Source: Paracoccus sediminis
GTDB taxonomy: Bacteria > Pseudomonadota > Alphaproteobacteria > Rhodobacterales > Rhodobacteraceae
Length of the DNA stretch: 64,000 bases
Assembly: GCF_900188295.1 (NCBI RefSeq)
Contig: NZ_FZNM01000014.1
Location: forward strand, 21,082 to 85,081
Reading direction: 5' to 3'
Position numbers and translations under genes: made by a program. A model generated the notes under the pieces. The model saw only the letters and a list, made by a program, of their open reading frames with translations, was not told the origin of the DNA and ran no database searches. Numbering within the stretch: position 1 is the stretch's first letter; every line of letters begins with the position of its first letter. Positions 22,298 to 31,471 of the stretch are shown here, in pieces.

Positions 22298-23146
22298 ATG
22301 GCGCGCTCGAAATTCTGGGCTTCCACGATGGCGGCGGTTCTTGCGGGTCTGGTGCTGACGGGCTGCGGCGGGGGATCATTGGATTCCGACAAGCGCAACC
22401 TGGACCGATTCACGGCCGAGGAAATCTACAAGCGCGGCGAATTCGAACTGGAAAACAGCCGCAAGCCCGAAGACGCGGTGTTCTATTTTGCCGAGGTCGA
22501 GCGGCTGTATCCCTATTCCGAATGGGCCAAGCGCGCGCTAATCATGCAGGCCTATTCAAACCATCGAGGCCAAAATTACGAGGAAGCGCGCGCCGCCGCG
22601 CAGAGGTTTATCGACACCTATCCGGGTGACGAGGACGCCGCCTATGCCCAGTATCTGCTGGCCTTGTCCTATTACGACCAGATCGACGAGGTCGGGCGCG
22701 ACCAGGGCCTGACCTTTCAGGCGCTGCAATCGCTGCGCACCGTCATCGAACAATATCCCGACAGCGAATATGCCCGCAGCTCGATCCTGAAATTCGACCT
22801 GGCCTTCGACCATCTGGCGGGCAAGGAAATGGAGATCGGGCGCTATTATCTGAAGCGCGGCCATCATGCCGCGGCGATCAGCCGGTTCCGCGTGGTGGTC
22901 GAGGAATTCCAGACCACCACCCAGACGCCCGAGGCGCTGCTGCGGCTGGTCGAGGCCTATCTGGCCCTGGGCCTGACGGACGAGGCGCAGACGGCTGGCG
23001 CGATCCTGGGCTATAACTTCCAGTCCTCGCCTTTTTACGCCGACGCCTACAGCCAGCTGCGCGGACGCGGACTGGCGCCCGAGGCGCGGGGCGACAACTG
23101 GCTGAATAATGTCTATCGCCAGATGATCCAGGGACGGTGGCTTTGA
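22298..23146 (+). CDS. bamD: BamD (ComL) outer membrane assembly lipoprotein
   Basis: 282-residue lipoprotein of the BAM complex, which folds and inserts outer membrane proteins. The lipobox LVLTGC places the lipidated cysteine at C23. TPR-type repeats follow: FTAEEIYKRGEFELENSRKPEDAVFYFAEVERLYPYSEWA, YEEARAAAQRFIDTYP and LQSLRTVIEQYPDSEYA. The ATG at 22298 is preferred to a GTG two codons earlier because of the gcaggg motif upstream. It is followed by recN after 34 bases. Confidence 0.93.
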   Translation: MARSKFWASTMAAVLAGLVLTGCGGGSLDSDKRNLDRFTAEEIYKRGEFELENSRKPEDAVFYFAEVERLYPYSEWAKRALIMQAYSNHRGQNYEEARAAAQRFIDTYPGDEDAAYAQYLLALSYYDQIDEVGRDQGLTFQALQSLRTVIEQYPDSEYARSSILKFDLAFDHLAGKEMEIGRYYLKRGHHAAAISRFRVVVEEFQTTTQTPEALLRLVEAYLALGLTDEAQTAGAILGYNFQSSPFYADAYSQLRGRGLAPEARGDNWLNNVYRQMIQGRWL

Positions 23147-23180
23147 GTTAGGGTGCGAACCGCCCAACGAAGGATTGCCT

Positions 23181-24827
23181 ATGCTGCGATCGCTGGACAT
23201 TCGGAACATGCTGCTGATTGACCGGCTGGACCTGTCCTTCGGTCCCGGCCTGAACGTGCTGACCGGCGAAACCGGCGCGGGCAAGTCGATCCTGCTGGAT
23301 TGCCTGGGCTTCGTGCTGGGCTGGCGGGGCCGGGCCGATCTGGTCCGCCAGGGCGCCCAGCAGGGCGAGGTGACGGCGGTGTTCGACCTGCCCGCCGCCC
23401 ATCCGGCCCGCGCCGTGCTGGCCGATGCCGGGATCGAGCTTGAGGACGACGACCTGATCCTGCGCCGTGTGAATGGCGGCGACGGGCGCAAGACCGGCTT
23501 TGTCAACGACCGCCGGGTGTCGGGCGAGGTGCTGCGGCAGGTGTCGGACACGCTGGTCGAACTGCACGGCCAGCACGACGACCGGGGCCTGCTGAACCCG
23601 CGCGGGCATCGCGCGCTGCTGGATGCGTTCGGCGCCATCGACCTGGTTCCGGTGCGCGCCGCCTGGTCCGCCCGCCGCACCGTCCGCCGCGATCTGGACG
23701 AGGCCGAGGCCCGCCTGGCCGCCGCGCGCGCCGAGGAGGATTTCCTGCGCCACGCCGTCAAGGAACTGGATGACCTGTCCCCCGAGGCGGGCGAGGAAGC
23801 GACGCTGGACACCCGCCGCCGCGCCATGCAGGGCGCCATCCGCATCCGCGAGGATGTGGCCCGCGCGCTCAGGATGCTGGGCGCCGAGGGGGCCGAGGGC
23901 GCGATGCTGGACGCGACCCGCTGGCTGGAAGGCGCCGCCGACCGGGCCGAGGGGCGGCTGGACGAACCCATCGCTGCCCTGTCCCGCGCCCTGGTCGAAC
24001 TGGGCGAGGCGCATGGCGGCGTCCAGGATGCGCTGTCGGCCCTTGACGTCGATCCAACCCGGCTCGAGGCGACCGAGGAACGGCTTTTCGCCCTGCGCGC
24101 CCTGGCCCGCAAGCACAACGTCCTGGCCGACGATCTGGCCGGGCTGGCCGACGACCTGCGCGACAGGCTGGGGCGGATCGACGCGGGCGAGGCGCAGATC
24201 GCCGCCCTGCGCAGGCAGGTGGACGACGCCGAAGCCCGCTATGATGCCGAGGCCGACGAGGTGACGCGCACGCGCATGGACGCCGCCGCCGCCCTTGATC
24301 GCGCCGTGACCGGCGAACTGGCGCCGTTGAAGATGGAACGGGCCGTATTCCAGACCATCGTGACGCGCGGCGAGCCGGGTCCCGACGGGCGCGACGATGT
24401 GGCCTTTACCGTCGCCACCAATCCCGGCGCGCCTGCGGGCGCCTTGGACAAGATCGCCTCGGGCGGGGAACTGTCGCGGTTCCTGCTGGCGCTGAAGGTC
24501 TGTCTTGCGCGCGGCAACGATGCGCTTGTGCTGATCTTCGACGAAATTGATCGGGGCGTCGGCGGCGCCACGGCGGATGCGGTGGGCCGCAGGCTCAAGC
24601 GGCTGTCGGACGATGCGCAGGTTCTGGTCGTCACGCACTCGCCGCAGGTGGCGGCGCTGGGCGCCAACCATTTCCGGGTGTCGAAGTCGGTGCATGACGA
24701 TATGACGACCTCGACCGTGGCCGCGCTGTCGCCGCCCGAACGCGTGGACGAAATCGCCCGGATGCTGTCGGGCGACCGCATCACCCAGGCCGCGACCGGC
24801 GCCGCGCGCGCCCTTCTGGGGGGGTGA
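23181..24827 (+). CDS. recN: DNA repair protein RecN
   Basis: 548-residue SMC-like ATPase that takes part in repair of double-strand breaks. Walker A is GETGAGKS at 29-36. The long middle section is an Ala/Glu/Arg-rich coiled coil. The C-terminal ABC signature is ASGGELSRFLLALK, with Walker B LIFDEIDRGVGG and the D-loop after it. THSPQVAALGANHF is also typical. ATG at 23181 is preceded by aagga. It converges with the aminotransferase gene with only seven bases between the stops. Confidence 0.96.
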   Translation: MLRSLDIRNMLLIDRLDLSFGPGLNVLTGETGAGKSILLDCLGFVLGWRGRADLVRQGAQQGEVTAVFDLPAAHPARAVLADAGIELEDDDLILRRVNGGDGRKTGFVNDRRVSGEVLRQVSDTLVELHGQHDDRGLLNPRGHRALLDAFGAIDLVPVRAAWSARRTVRRDLDEAEARLAAARAEEDFLRHAVKELDDLSPEAGEEATLDTRRRAMQGAIRIREDVARALRMLGAEGAEGAMLDATRWLEGAADRAEGRLDEPIAALSRALVELGEAHGGVQDALSALDVDPTRLEATEERLFALRALARKHNVLADDLAGLADDLRDRLGRIDAGEAQIAALRRQVDDAEARYDAEADEVTRTRMDAAAALDRAVTGELAPLKMERAVFQTIVTRGEPGPDGRDDVAFTVATNPGAPAGALDKIASGGELSRFLLALKVCLARGNDALVLIFDEIDRGVGGATADAVGRRLKRLSDDAQVLVVTHSPQVAALGANHFRVSKSVHDDMTTSTVAALSPPERVDEIARMLSGDRITQAATGAARALLGG

Positions 24828-24834
24828 AACGGCC

Positions 24835-25965
24835 TTACGCCGGGATCACCTTGTCCAGCACCGCCCGCAGCCGCGCCACCGTGCCGTCCACGTCACCGAG
24901 CTTGTCCAGACCGAACAGGCCCAGCCGAAAGGTCGAAAAGGCGTCGCCTTCGTTCACGGCCAACGGCACGCCGGCAGCGATCTGCATTCCCTGGGCCGCG
25001 AACTTCCTGCCGGTCTTGATGTCGGGATCGTCGGTATAGCTGACGACGACCCCTGGCGCGGCGAAACCGGGCGCCGCGACCGACCGGACGCCGCGTTCGG
25101 CCAGCAGATCGCGCACCGCGTTGCCCAGGCGCCATTGCGCATCGCGCGCGGCGTCGAAACCCATCGCGCGCGTTTCCTCCATCGCGTCGCGCAGGCCCAG
25201 CAGGGCGTCGGTCGGCATGGTCGCATGATAGGCGTGGCCGCCGTCTTCATACGCCGCCATGATCGCGCGCCATTTCTTCAGGTCCAGGGCAAAGCTGTTG
25301 CTGTCCGTCGCGGCCAGCCGTTCGGCGGCGCGGTCCGACAGCATCACCAGCCCGGCGGCGGGCGAGGCCGACCATCCCTTTTGCGGGGCCGAGATCAGCA
25401 CGTCCACGCCCGTCGCCGCCATGTCCACCCAGACCGCGCCCGAGGCGATGCACTCCAGCACCATCAGCGCGCCGACCCCATGCGCGGCATCCGACAGCGC
25501 CCGGATGTAATCGTCCGGCAGGATCAGCCCGGCCGAGGTTTCGACATGCGGCGCGAAGACCGCATCGGGCCGGACTTCATGGATCTTCGCCACCACCTCG
25601 TCGATGGGCGGGGGCGCATAGGCGGGCTGCGGTTCGTTGCCGGCCGGCCGGGCCATCGCCACGGTCGTCTCGCGCGCGAACCCCCCCATGTCGAAGATCT
25701 GGCTCCAGCGATAGCTGAACCAGCCGTTGCGCACGATCAGCGCGTGTCCGGTGCCGAACTGGCGGGCGACCGATTCCATCGCATAGGTGCCGCCGCCCGG
25801 CACGATCGCGACCTGCGATGCACCATAAACCTCGCGCAGCGTGGCCGACAGGTCGCGCATCACCTGCCCGAACCGCTGCGACATGTGGTTCAGCGACCGG
25901 TCGGTGAAGACGACCGAGAATTCCTCAAGCCCGTTCGGGTCGATGTGGGGGTGACGGTGGGGCAT
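24835..25965 (-). CDS. Class V PLP-dependent aminotransferase
   Basis: 376-residue fold-type I enzyme related to alanine-glyoxylate and serine-pyruvate aminotransferases. The PLP lysine is K196 in SAPQKGWSASPAAG. The residue that normally binds the pyridine nitrogen is Glu (E171 in MVLECIASG) where Asp is usual; this is read directly from the gag codon. Substrate cannot be told. ATG at 25965 is preceded by aggag. It is divergent from the amidotransferase / GS-like / oxidase operon, 145 bases away, and may share its regulation. Confidence 0.85.
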   Translation of the reverse strand: MPHRHPHIDPNGLEEFSVVFTDRSLNHMSQRFGQVMRDLSATLREVYGASQVAIVPGGGTYAMESVARQFGTGHALIVRNGWFSYRWSQIFDMGGFARETTVAMARPAGNEPQPAYAPPPIDEVVAKIHEVRPDAVFAPHVETSAGLILPDDYIRALSDAAHGVGALMVLECIASGAVWVDMAATGVDVLISAPQKGWSASPAAGLVMLSDRAAERLAATDSNSFALDLKKWRAIMAAYEDGGHAYHATMPTDALLGLRDAMEETRAMGFDAARDAQWRLGNAVRDLLAERGVRSVAAPGFAAPGVVVSYTDDPDIKTGRKFAAQGMQIAAGVPLAVNEGDAFSTFRLGLFGLDKLGDVDGTVARLRAVLDKVIPA

Positions 25966-26110
25966 CGCAGTCTCCTGTCTGGTCGGCGCCAGCCTAACCG
26001 CCCCGGCGCCGCGCGGCCAGACCGCCAAAGGGCGCAATCGCCCGCGCCCCCTTGCAGGCCCCCCGTCCGGGCGACTACCTTCGTGCGGACAGCAACATCG
26101 CAGGTTTTTC

Positions 26111-26809
26111 ATGCGCATCGGCATCCTTCAATGCGGCCAGGCGCCCGCCGAATTGAAGCAGGACATGGGCGATTATCCCGACATGTTTGTCCGGCTTCTG
26201 GACGGGCGCGGCTTCGATTTCCGCACCTTTCATGTCGAGTCGATGGAGTTTCCCGACAGCGTGCAGGATGCCGACGGCTGGCTGCTGACCGGATCGCGCC
26301 ATGGCGCGTATGAGGATCACGGCTTCATTCCGGTCCTGGAACGCTTCATCCGCGATGCCTATGACGCGGCGGTGCCGATGGTCGGCGTCTGTTTCGGCCA
26401 CCAGATCATCGCCCAGGCGCTGGGCGGCACGGTGGTCAAGCATCCGGGCGGTTGGTCCGTGGGCACGCAGGATTACGATTTCGACGGCGAAACGGTGCGG
26501 CTGAACGCATGGCACCAGGATCAGGTCGTGACGCTGCCCAAGGATGCGCAGGTGGCGGGTCGCAGCGATTTCTGCGAAAACGCCGCGCTGATCTATGGCG
26601 ACCGGGCCTATAGCGTGCAGGCGCATCCGGAATTTTCCGACGGCTTTATCCAGGGATTGATGGACACGCGGGCGCCGGGCGTCGTGCCGCAGCCGCTGCT
26701 GGATCAGGCGGCCGCGCGGATGGGCGACGCGACAGGATCGGGCGCGGTGGCCGACCGGATCGAGGCCTTTTTCAAGCAGCCCCGCGCCATCAGCCGGGGT
26801 GTAGCCTAA
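26111..26809 (+). CDS. Class I glutamine amidotransferase (GMP synthase-like)
   Basis: 232-residue triad-type amidotransferase or gamma-glutamyl hydrolase. The nucleophile is C94 in GVCFGHQII, with the His/Glu pair H172 and E174 in VQAHPEFSDGF. There is no synthetase domain. The stop overlaps the start of the ligase gene (TAATG), which implies a joint role. By context it could be the hydrolase that releases the product from the gamma-glutamyl intermediate, the job done by PuuD in E. coli, although this protein is of the GMP synthase-like type and not an obvious PuuD. Confidence 0.85.
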   Translation: MRIGILQCGQAPAELKQDMGDYPDMFVRLLDGRGFDFRTFHVESMEFPDSVQDADGWLLTGSRHGAYEDHGFIPVLERFIRDAYDAAVPMVGVCFGHQIIAQALGGTVVKHPGGWSVGTQDYDFDGETVRLNAWHQDQVVTLPKDAQVAGRSDFCENAALIYGDRAYSVQAHPEFSDGFIQGLMDTRAPGVVPQPLLDQAAARMGDATGSGAVADRIEAFFKQPRAISRGVA

Positions 26810-28173
26810 TGGAGAAGTCAAGCGACTGGATCGACAGGCTGCCCCAGGCGGCCCGCGACTTCGTGGCCGGCCGCCGGCTGGACGAGGTCGAATGCATCCT
26901 GGCCGACATCGCGGGCGTCGCGCGTGGCAAGGCCATGCCCGCGTCGAAATTTGCGCGCCAGGACAAGTTCTATCTGCCGAACTCGATCTTTCTGCAAACC
27001 ATCACCGGGGAATGGGCGGACAATCCGGCGGGTGCGTTCACCGAACCCGACATGATCCTGACCCCGGATTTCAGCACCGCGACCGCCGCGCCCTGGACCG
27101 CCGACTGGACCTTGCAGGTCATCCACGACGCTTATGACCAAGGCGGCAATCCGGTCCCCGTCGCCCCTCGCAACGTGCTGAAACGGGTGGTCGATCTGTA
27201 TCGCCAGAAAGGCTGGAAGCCGGTCGTGGCGCCCGAGATGGAATTCTTTCTGGTCGCGCGCAACATCGACCCGAACCAGCCGATCATCCCGCCGATGGGC
27301 CGCACCGGGCGGCGGGCCGCCGCCAAGCAGGCCTATTCCATGTCGGCGGTCGATGAATACGGCAAGGTCATCGACGACATCTACGATTTCGCCGAGGCCC
27401 AGGGGTTCGAGATCGACGGCATCCTGCAAGAAGGTGGCGCGGGACAGGTGGAAATCAACCTGAACCACGGCGATCCCGTGGCCTTGGCCGACGAGATTTT
27501 CTATTTCAAGCGCCTGATCCGCGAGGCCGCACTGCGCCACGACTGTTTCGCGACCTTCATGGCCAAGCCCATCGAGGGCGAGCCGGGCAGCGCCATGCAC
27601 CTGCACCATTCGATCATCGACGTGGCGACGGGGCAGAACCTGTTTTCCGACGCCAAGGGGGCCGAGACGCCCCAGTTCCTGCATTTCATCGCCGGGATGC
27701 AGAAGCACCTGCCCGCCGCCGTGGCGCTGCTGGCGCCCTATGTGAACAGCTATCGCCGCTATGTCCCGGACTTCGCGGCGCCCATCAACCTGGAATGGGG
27801 CCGCGACAACCGCACGACCGGCCTGCGGGTGCCGATTTCCAGCCCCGATGCGCGGCGGGTCGAAAACCGGCTGGCGGGGATGGACTGCAACCCCTATCTG
27901 GGCATCGCGGCCAGCCTTGCCTGCGGCTACCTGGGCCTGGTCGAAGCGGAAAATCCTCGCGCGGAATGCCTGGGCGATGCCTATATGAGCGAGGACGAAC
28001 TGCCCTACAATCTGGGCGACGCGCTGGACATCATGGCCGACAGCGCCCCCATGCGCGGCGTGCTGGGCGAGGATTTCACCGCCGTCTATGAATCGGTCAA
28101 GCGCAACGAGTACAAGGAGTTCTTGCAGGTCATCAGCCCCTGGGAACGCGAACACCTGCTGCTGAACGTATGA
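26809..28173 (+). CDS. Glutamine synthetase-family gamma-glutamyl-amine ligase (PuuA-like)
   Basis: 454-residue glutamine synthetase-fold ligase. Metal and ATP motifs are APEMEFFLVA, GAGQVEINLNHGDP, GSAMHLHHSI and the C-terminal LEWGRDNRTTGLRVP with RVENRLAGMDCNPYL. The adenylylation loop of GlnA is missing, which together with length fits the PuuA or amine-ligase branch. PuuA joins glutamate to putrescine in polyamine breakdown; the exact amine here is not known. It overlaps both neighbours and is probably cotranslated. Confidence 0.88.
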   Translation: MEKSSDWIDRLPQAARDFVAGRRLDEVECILADIAGVARGKAMPASKFARQDKFYLPNSIFLQTITGEWADNPAGAFTEPDMILTPDFSTATAAPWTADWTLQVIHDAYDQGGNPVPVAPRNVLKRVVDLYRQKGWKPVVAPEMEFFLVARNIDPNQPIIPPMGRTGRRAAAKQAYSMSAVDEYGKVIDDIYDFAEAQGFEIDGILQEGGAGQVEINLNHGDPVALADEIFYFKRLIREAALRHDCFATFMAKPIEGEPGSAMHLHHSIIDVATGQNLFSDAKGAETPQFLHFIAGMQKHLPAAVALLAPYVNSYRRYVPDFAAPINLEWGRDNRTTGLRVPISSPDARRVENRLAGMDCNPYLGIAASLACGYLGLVEAENPRAECLGDAYMSEDELPYNLGDALDIMADSAPMRGVLGEDFTAVYESVKRNEYKEFLQVISPWEREHLLLNV

Positions 28174-29477
28174 CGCTTCTGTATGCCAACGACCAGCGCG
28201 GGGAATATCCGCCCAGCGTCTATGCCGACACCTGCACCACCCTGGATCCCTTTCCGCCGCTGAAAGGGGAAACGCGCGCCGACGTGGCGGTGGTGGGGGC
28301 GGGCTATACCGGCCTGTCCGCCGCGCTGCATCTGGCGCGGGCGGGGCGGGACGTGGTGCTGGTCGATGCGCAGCGGGTGGGGTTCGGCGCGTCGGGACGC
28401 AACGGCGGGCAGATCGGATCGGGCCAGCGGCAAGAGGTGGACTGGCTGGAACGCCAGTATGGCCGCGGCACCGCCCGCCGCCTGTGGGATCTGGCCGAGG
28501 ATGCCAAGGCCCTGGTCCGCGCCCTTGCCGCCGAATCCGGGGTGCCGATCCGCGACGGTGTGGCCCATGCGGCGCGCAGTTCCGCCGAGGTCCGGCACAG
28601 CGCAACGATGGCCGCGCATCTGGCGGCGCATTACGATTACGACAAGGTGCAGCCCCTGGACCGCGCGGCCATGGCCGGCCTTCTGGGCAGCGACGCCTAT
28701 GCGGGCGGCGACGTGGACCGGGGGGCGGGGCATGTGCAGCCGCTGGCCCTGGCGATCGGCATGGCGCGGCTGGCAATACTGGCGGGGGTGCGCATTCACG
28801 AGGGCACGCATGTCCACCGGATCGAACACGGCACAGCCACCGGCAAGACCTGCGTGCTGTGCGATACCGGCAGGATCGTCTGCGATCATGCGATCCTGGC
28901 CGGGAACGGCTATCAGGGTCGGCTGGATGCGCGCGTCGCGGCGCGGGTCATGCCGATCAACAACTATATCGTCGCGACCGAACCGCTGGGGGACCGCTTT
29001 CCCGAAATCCTTCCGCAGCGCACGGCGGCAGCGGATACCAAGTTCGTGGTGAACTATTGGCGCCTGGACGACGACCGCCGCCTGATCTTCGGCGGGGGCG
29101 AAACCGTCAGCTATCGGTTCCCACGGGACATTGCGGCCCTGGTGCGCCCGCACCTGCTGTCGGTCTATCCGCAACTGCGCGACGTGGCGATCACCCATGC
29201 CTGGGGGGGCACGCTGGCGATCACCATGAACCGGATGCCGCATTTCGCCCGGCCCGCACCGAACTGCCTGTCGGCGGGCGGCTATTCCGGGCACGGGGTG
29301 GCGATGGCGGCGATTGCGGGCAGGCTGATGGCCGACGCGGTGGCGGGGCAGTCCGACGGCTTCGACGCGATGGCGGCGATCCCCAAGCGGCCCTTTCCGG
29401 GCGGCTCGATGCTGCGCGGTCCGCTGCTGGTCGCGGGGATGGCGTGGTACGGGCTGCGCGACCGGCTGGGGATCTAG
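28170..29477 (+). CDS. FAD-dependent oxidoreductase (PuuB-like, DAO family)
   Basis: 435-residue flavoprotein of the D-amino-acid oxidase family. The dinucleotide motif is VVGAGYTGLSAALHLARAG near residues 42-58, followed by GFGASGRNGGQIGSGQ. The C-terminal FAD segment is SAGGYSGHGVAMA. In the Puu pathway such an enzyme oxidises gamma-glutamyl-putrescine to the aldehyde. Its start overlaps the ligase stop by four bases (ATGA). The stop overlaps the stop of the convergent TerB-like gene in a shared ctag. Confidence 0.88.
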   Translation: MTLLYANDQRGEYPPSVYADTCTTLDPFPPLKGETRADVAVVGAGYTGLSAALHLARAGRDVVLVDAQRVGFGASGRNGGQIGSGQRQEVDWLERQYGRGTARRLWDLAEDAKALVRALAAESGVPIRDGVAHAARSSAEVRHSATMAAHLAAHYDYDKVQPLDRAAMAGLLGSDAYAGGDVDRGAGHVQPLALAIGMARLAILAGVRIHEGTHVHRIEHGTATGKTCVLCDTGRIVCDHAILAGNGYQGRLDARVAARVMPINNYIVATEPLGDRFPEILPQRTAAADTKFVVNYWRLDDDRRLIFGGGETVSYRFPRDIAALVRPHLLSVYPQLRDVAITHAWGGTLAITMNRMPHFARPAPNCLSAGGYSGHGVAMAAIAGRLMADAVAGQSDGFDAMAAIPKRPFPGGSMLRGPLLVAGMAWYGLRDRLGI

Positions 29478-29929
29478 CGCGCGGCGGCCGCCCGCTGGCG
29501 TTGGAAGGCGGAATCGCGGTCGGTCACGCCCAGCAGCCCGGACATGAGACGGATCATCGTCTCCTCATGGGCATTGCGCCGTTCGTCGGCATAGGCGATG
29601 TCCCACAGCGCGCGGATAATGGCGACCCGGTCTTCCAGCAGGACACGATCCTTTATCAGGCGTGTAAAGCGGACCGTGTCGGGCGCCTCGGCCTCGATCA
29701 TCTCGGCCACGGAACGGCGTTCGGACGCCTCGGCGGGATCCAGGTCGTGCAGCCGGGCCAGAACCTGGTCGATCCGCCGCCGTTCCGCCGCACTGTAATG
29801 ATCGTCCGCGCGCGCAAGGCGGACCAGCAGGGCGGCGATCGCAATTTCCGCATCCTCTGTTGCCAAAGGCGTCAGAGCGGGTTCTTCCGTGAACAAGCGG
29901 TTCAGAAGATTGCGGAACATGGTGGCCAT
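29474..29929 (-). CDS. TerB-like (tellurite resistance TerB fold) protein
   Basis: 151-residue mostly helical acidic protein. ATEDAEIAIAALLVRLARADDHYSAAERRRIDQVLA and the repeated pattern DRVAIIRALWDIAYADERRNAHEETMIRLMSGLLG match the TerB fold, a pair of metal-binding helical repeats with Asp/Glu. The role of stand-alone TerB domains is uncertain, with stress and membrane-linked functions proposed. The ATG at 29929 has aaaggg upstream; ATG at 29920 is an alternative. No ter operon partner is nearby. Confidence 0.75.
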   Translation of the reverse strand: MATMFRNLLNRLFTEEPALTPLATEDAEIAIAALLVRLARADDHYSAAERRRIDQVLARLHDLDPAEASERRSVAEMIEAEAPDTVRFTRLIKDRVLLEDRVAIIRALWDIAYADERRNAHEETMIRLMSGLLGVTDRDSAFQRQRAAAAR

Positions 29930-30022
29930 ACTAGCCCTTTGCGGAGGTCATTCAAGAACCAAGCAAATGCTTATACTTTTATTAAGACGGACCGGCCGAT
30001 TCCAGCCAGACTGCCCCGGATC

Positions 30023-30928
30023 CTAATATACCTGCGGCACGTACAGATCGCGCGGCAGAACGTCGCGTTCGTAGTCGGGGTTGAAGACGCGTTCCGGCAA
30101 CGACACCTCCTCGTGATCCACCTCGGCATAGGGGATCTGGCTCAGCAGGTGGCTCATGCAGTTCAGGCGGGCACGCTTCTTGTCGTTCGCGGGCACGACG
30201 TACCAGGGCGCTTCGGGGATGTTGGTGCGTTCCAGCATGTCTTCCTTGGCCTTGGTATAGGCTTCCCAACGGATGCGGGATTCCAGGTCCATGGGCGACA
30301 GCTTCCATTGCTTCAGCGGATCGTGGATCCGCATCAGGAACCGCATCTGCTGTTCCTCGTCGGTGATCGAGAACCAGTATTTCACCAGCCGGATGCCCGA
30401 CCGGACCAGCATCCGTTCGAATTCGGGAACGTCCTGAAAGAACTGTTCCACCTGATCCTCGGTCGCGAAACCCATCACCCGTTCGACGCCCGCCCGGTTG
30501 TACCAGCTGCGGTCGAACAGCACGATCTCGCCCCCGGCGGGCAGATGCGGGACGTATCGCTGGAAATACCACTGGGTCTTTTCGCGGTCGGACGGCGCGG
30601 GCAGGGCCACGGTGCGCACCACGCGCGGGTTCAGACGCTGGGTGATGCGCTTGATCGCGCCGCCCTTTCCGGCGGAATCACGGCCTTCGAAGATGACAAC
30701 GACCTTTTCCTTGTGGTGGCCGACCCAGTCCTGCAACTTGATAAGCTCGGTCTGCAACCGCAGCAATTCGCGGAAATACAGCGTGCGGTTCATCTGTTCG
30801 GGCCGCTGGTCACGATAGATGCGGCGGATTTCCTCGGACAGGACCGCGTCTTCCAGCTCCATCTCGTAGTCTTCGTCCAGGGTTTCCTGAAGTTCGGCTT
30901 CCAGCCAGTCCTTGGGTGCGTCGGTCAT
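30023..30928 (-). CDS. ppk2: Polyphosphate kinase 2
   Basis: 301-residue PPK2-family P-loop kinase that moves phosphate between polyphosphate and nucleoside di- or monophosphates. Walker A is GRDSAGKGG at 82-90. Walker B is LFDRSWYNRAGVERVMGF from 137. The lid region is DPLKQWKLSPMDLESRIRW. The protein is the single-domain type. The N-terminal 40 residues are acidic and probably flexible. It is transcribed alone, 76 bases downstream of the small secreted protein gene. Confidence 0.94.
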   Translation of the reverse strand: MTDAPKDWLEAELQETLDEDYEMELEDAVLSEEIRRIYRDQRPEQMNRTLYFRELLRLQTELIKLQDWVGHHKEKVVVIFEGRDSAGKGGAIKRITQRLNPRVVRTVALPAPSDREKTQWYFQRYVPHLPAGGEIVLFDRSWYNRAGVERVMGFATEDQVEQFFQDVPEFERMLVRSGIRLVKYWFSITDEEQQMRFLMRIHDPLKQWKLSPMDLESRIRWEAYTKAKEDMLERTNIPEAPWYVVPANDKKRARLNCMSHLLSQIPYAEVDHEEVSLPERVFNPDYERDVLPRDLYVPQVY

Positions 30929-30984
30929 GGGATTCTCCGGGAGTGCGGCGGTCGGTATAGGGCCGCAATGTAACGACTTTGCCG

Positions 30985-31004
30985 TGGCCCGGCGTTCCGG
31001 GCCA
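30985..31004 (-). repeat. Perfect 8-base hairpin directly after the secreted protein gene
   Basis: tggcccgg and ccgggcca pair perfectly around a four-base loop. The stem abuts the stop codon of the 31005-31469 gene. There is no T run on the minus strand, so it may be a factor-dependent terminator or an mRNA 3' stabiliser rather than an intrinsic terminator. Confidence 0.45.
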
Positions 31005-31469
31005 TCAGCGTCCGAAACGCGCCGCGCAGGCGGGGGTCACGGCCAGAACGAAACGGCCGCGCGTCCCGTCCACGGTCCCGCACCACTGGCCGGTGACGGT
31101 GAACAGGCTGCGGGTGCCGCGCGCAGGGCGATAGGCGACGCGGCGGCCGGTCACGTCGAACAGGTTCAGCACGCCGCCGGGATTGGGCGCGTAATAGCCC
31201 AGCACGCCCCCGTCGGCGGTGATGATAAGGCGTTGTTCGTTGGCGGGGTTCGATGGCCGATTCGGCCAGGCCGTGCCGGCGTTGGCGGTGTTGCCCGACG
31301 AATTCCACGCGGCATTGGGCGAATTGGCGGGACTGGCGGGATTGTTCGCCGGATGCCCCGGCCCCAGGTCAAAAGGCAGCCGCGTCTGGTCCAGGACAAT
31401 CAGCGGCGCGTCGGCTGCCGCAGCGGTCGCCAGGCAGCACGCCAGCCCGGCAAGGACGGACATGCGCAT
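31005..31469 (-). CDS. Small secreted Asn/Pro/Ala-rich protein, unknown function
   Basis: 154 residues. The first 20 (MRMSVLAGLACCLATAAAA) form a signal peptide, so the protein is exported. Residues about 37-75 are a low-complexity segment with repeated Pro-Ala-Asn and Asn-Pro words (PANNPASPANS, then SNPAN). The C-terminal part (LIITADGGVLGYYAPNPGGVLNLFD, then CGTVDGTRGRFVLAVTPACAA) looks globular, with two cysteines that could form a disulphide. I do not recognise the family. It lies two bases after the phaG stop, on the same strand, and may be cotranscribed. Confidence 0.65.
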   Translation of the reverse strand: MRMSVLAGLACCLATAAAADAPLIVLDQTRLPFDLGPGHPANNPASPANSPNAAWNSSGNTANAGTAWPNRPSNPANEQRLIITADGGVLGYYAPNPGGVLNLFDVTGRRVAYRPARGTRSLFTVTGQWCGTVDGTRGRFVLAVTPACAARFGR

Positions 31470-31471
31470 CG

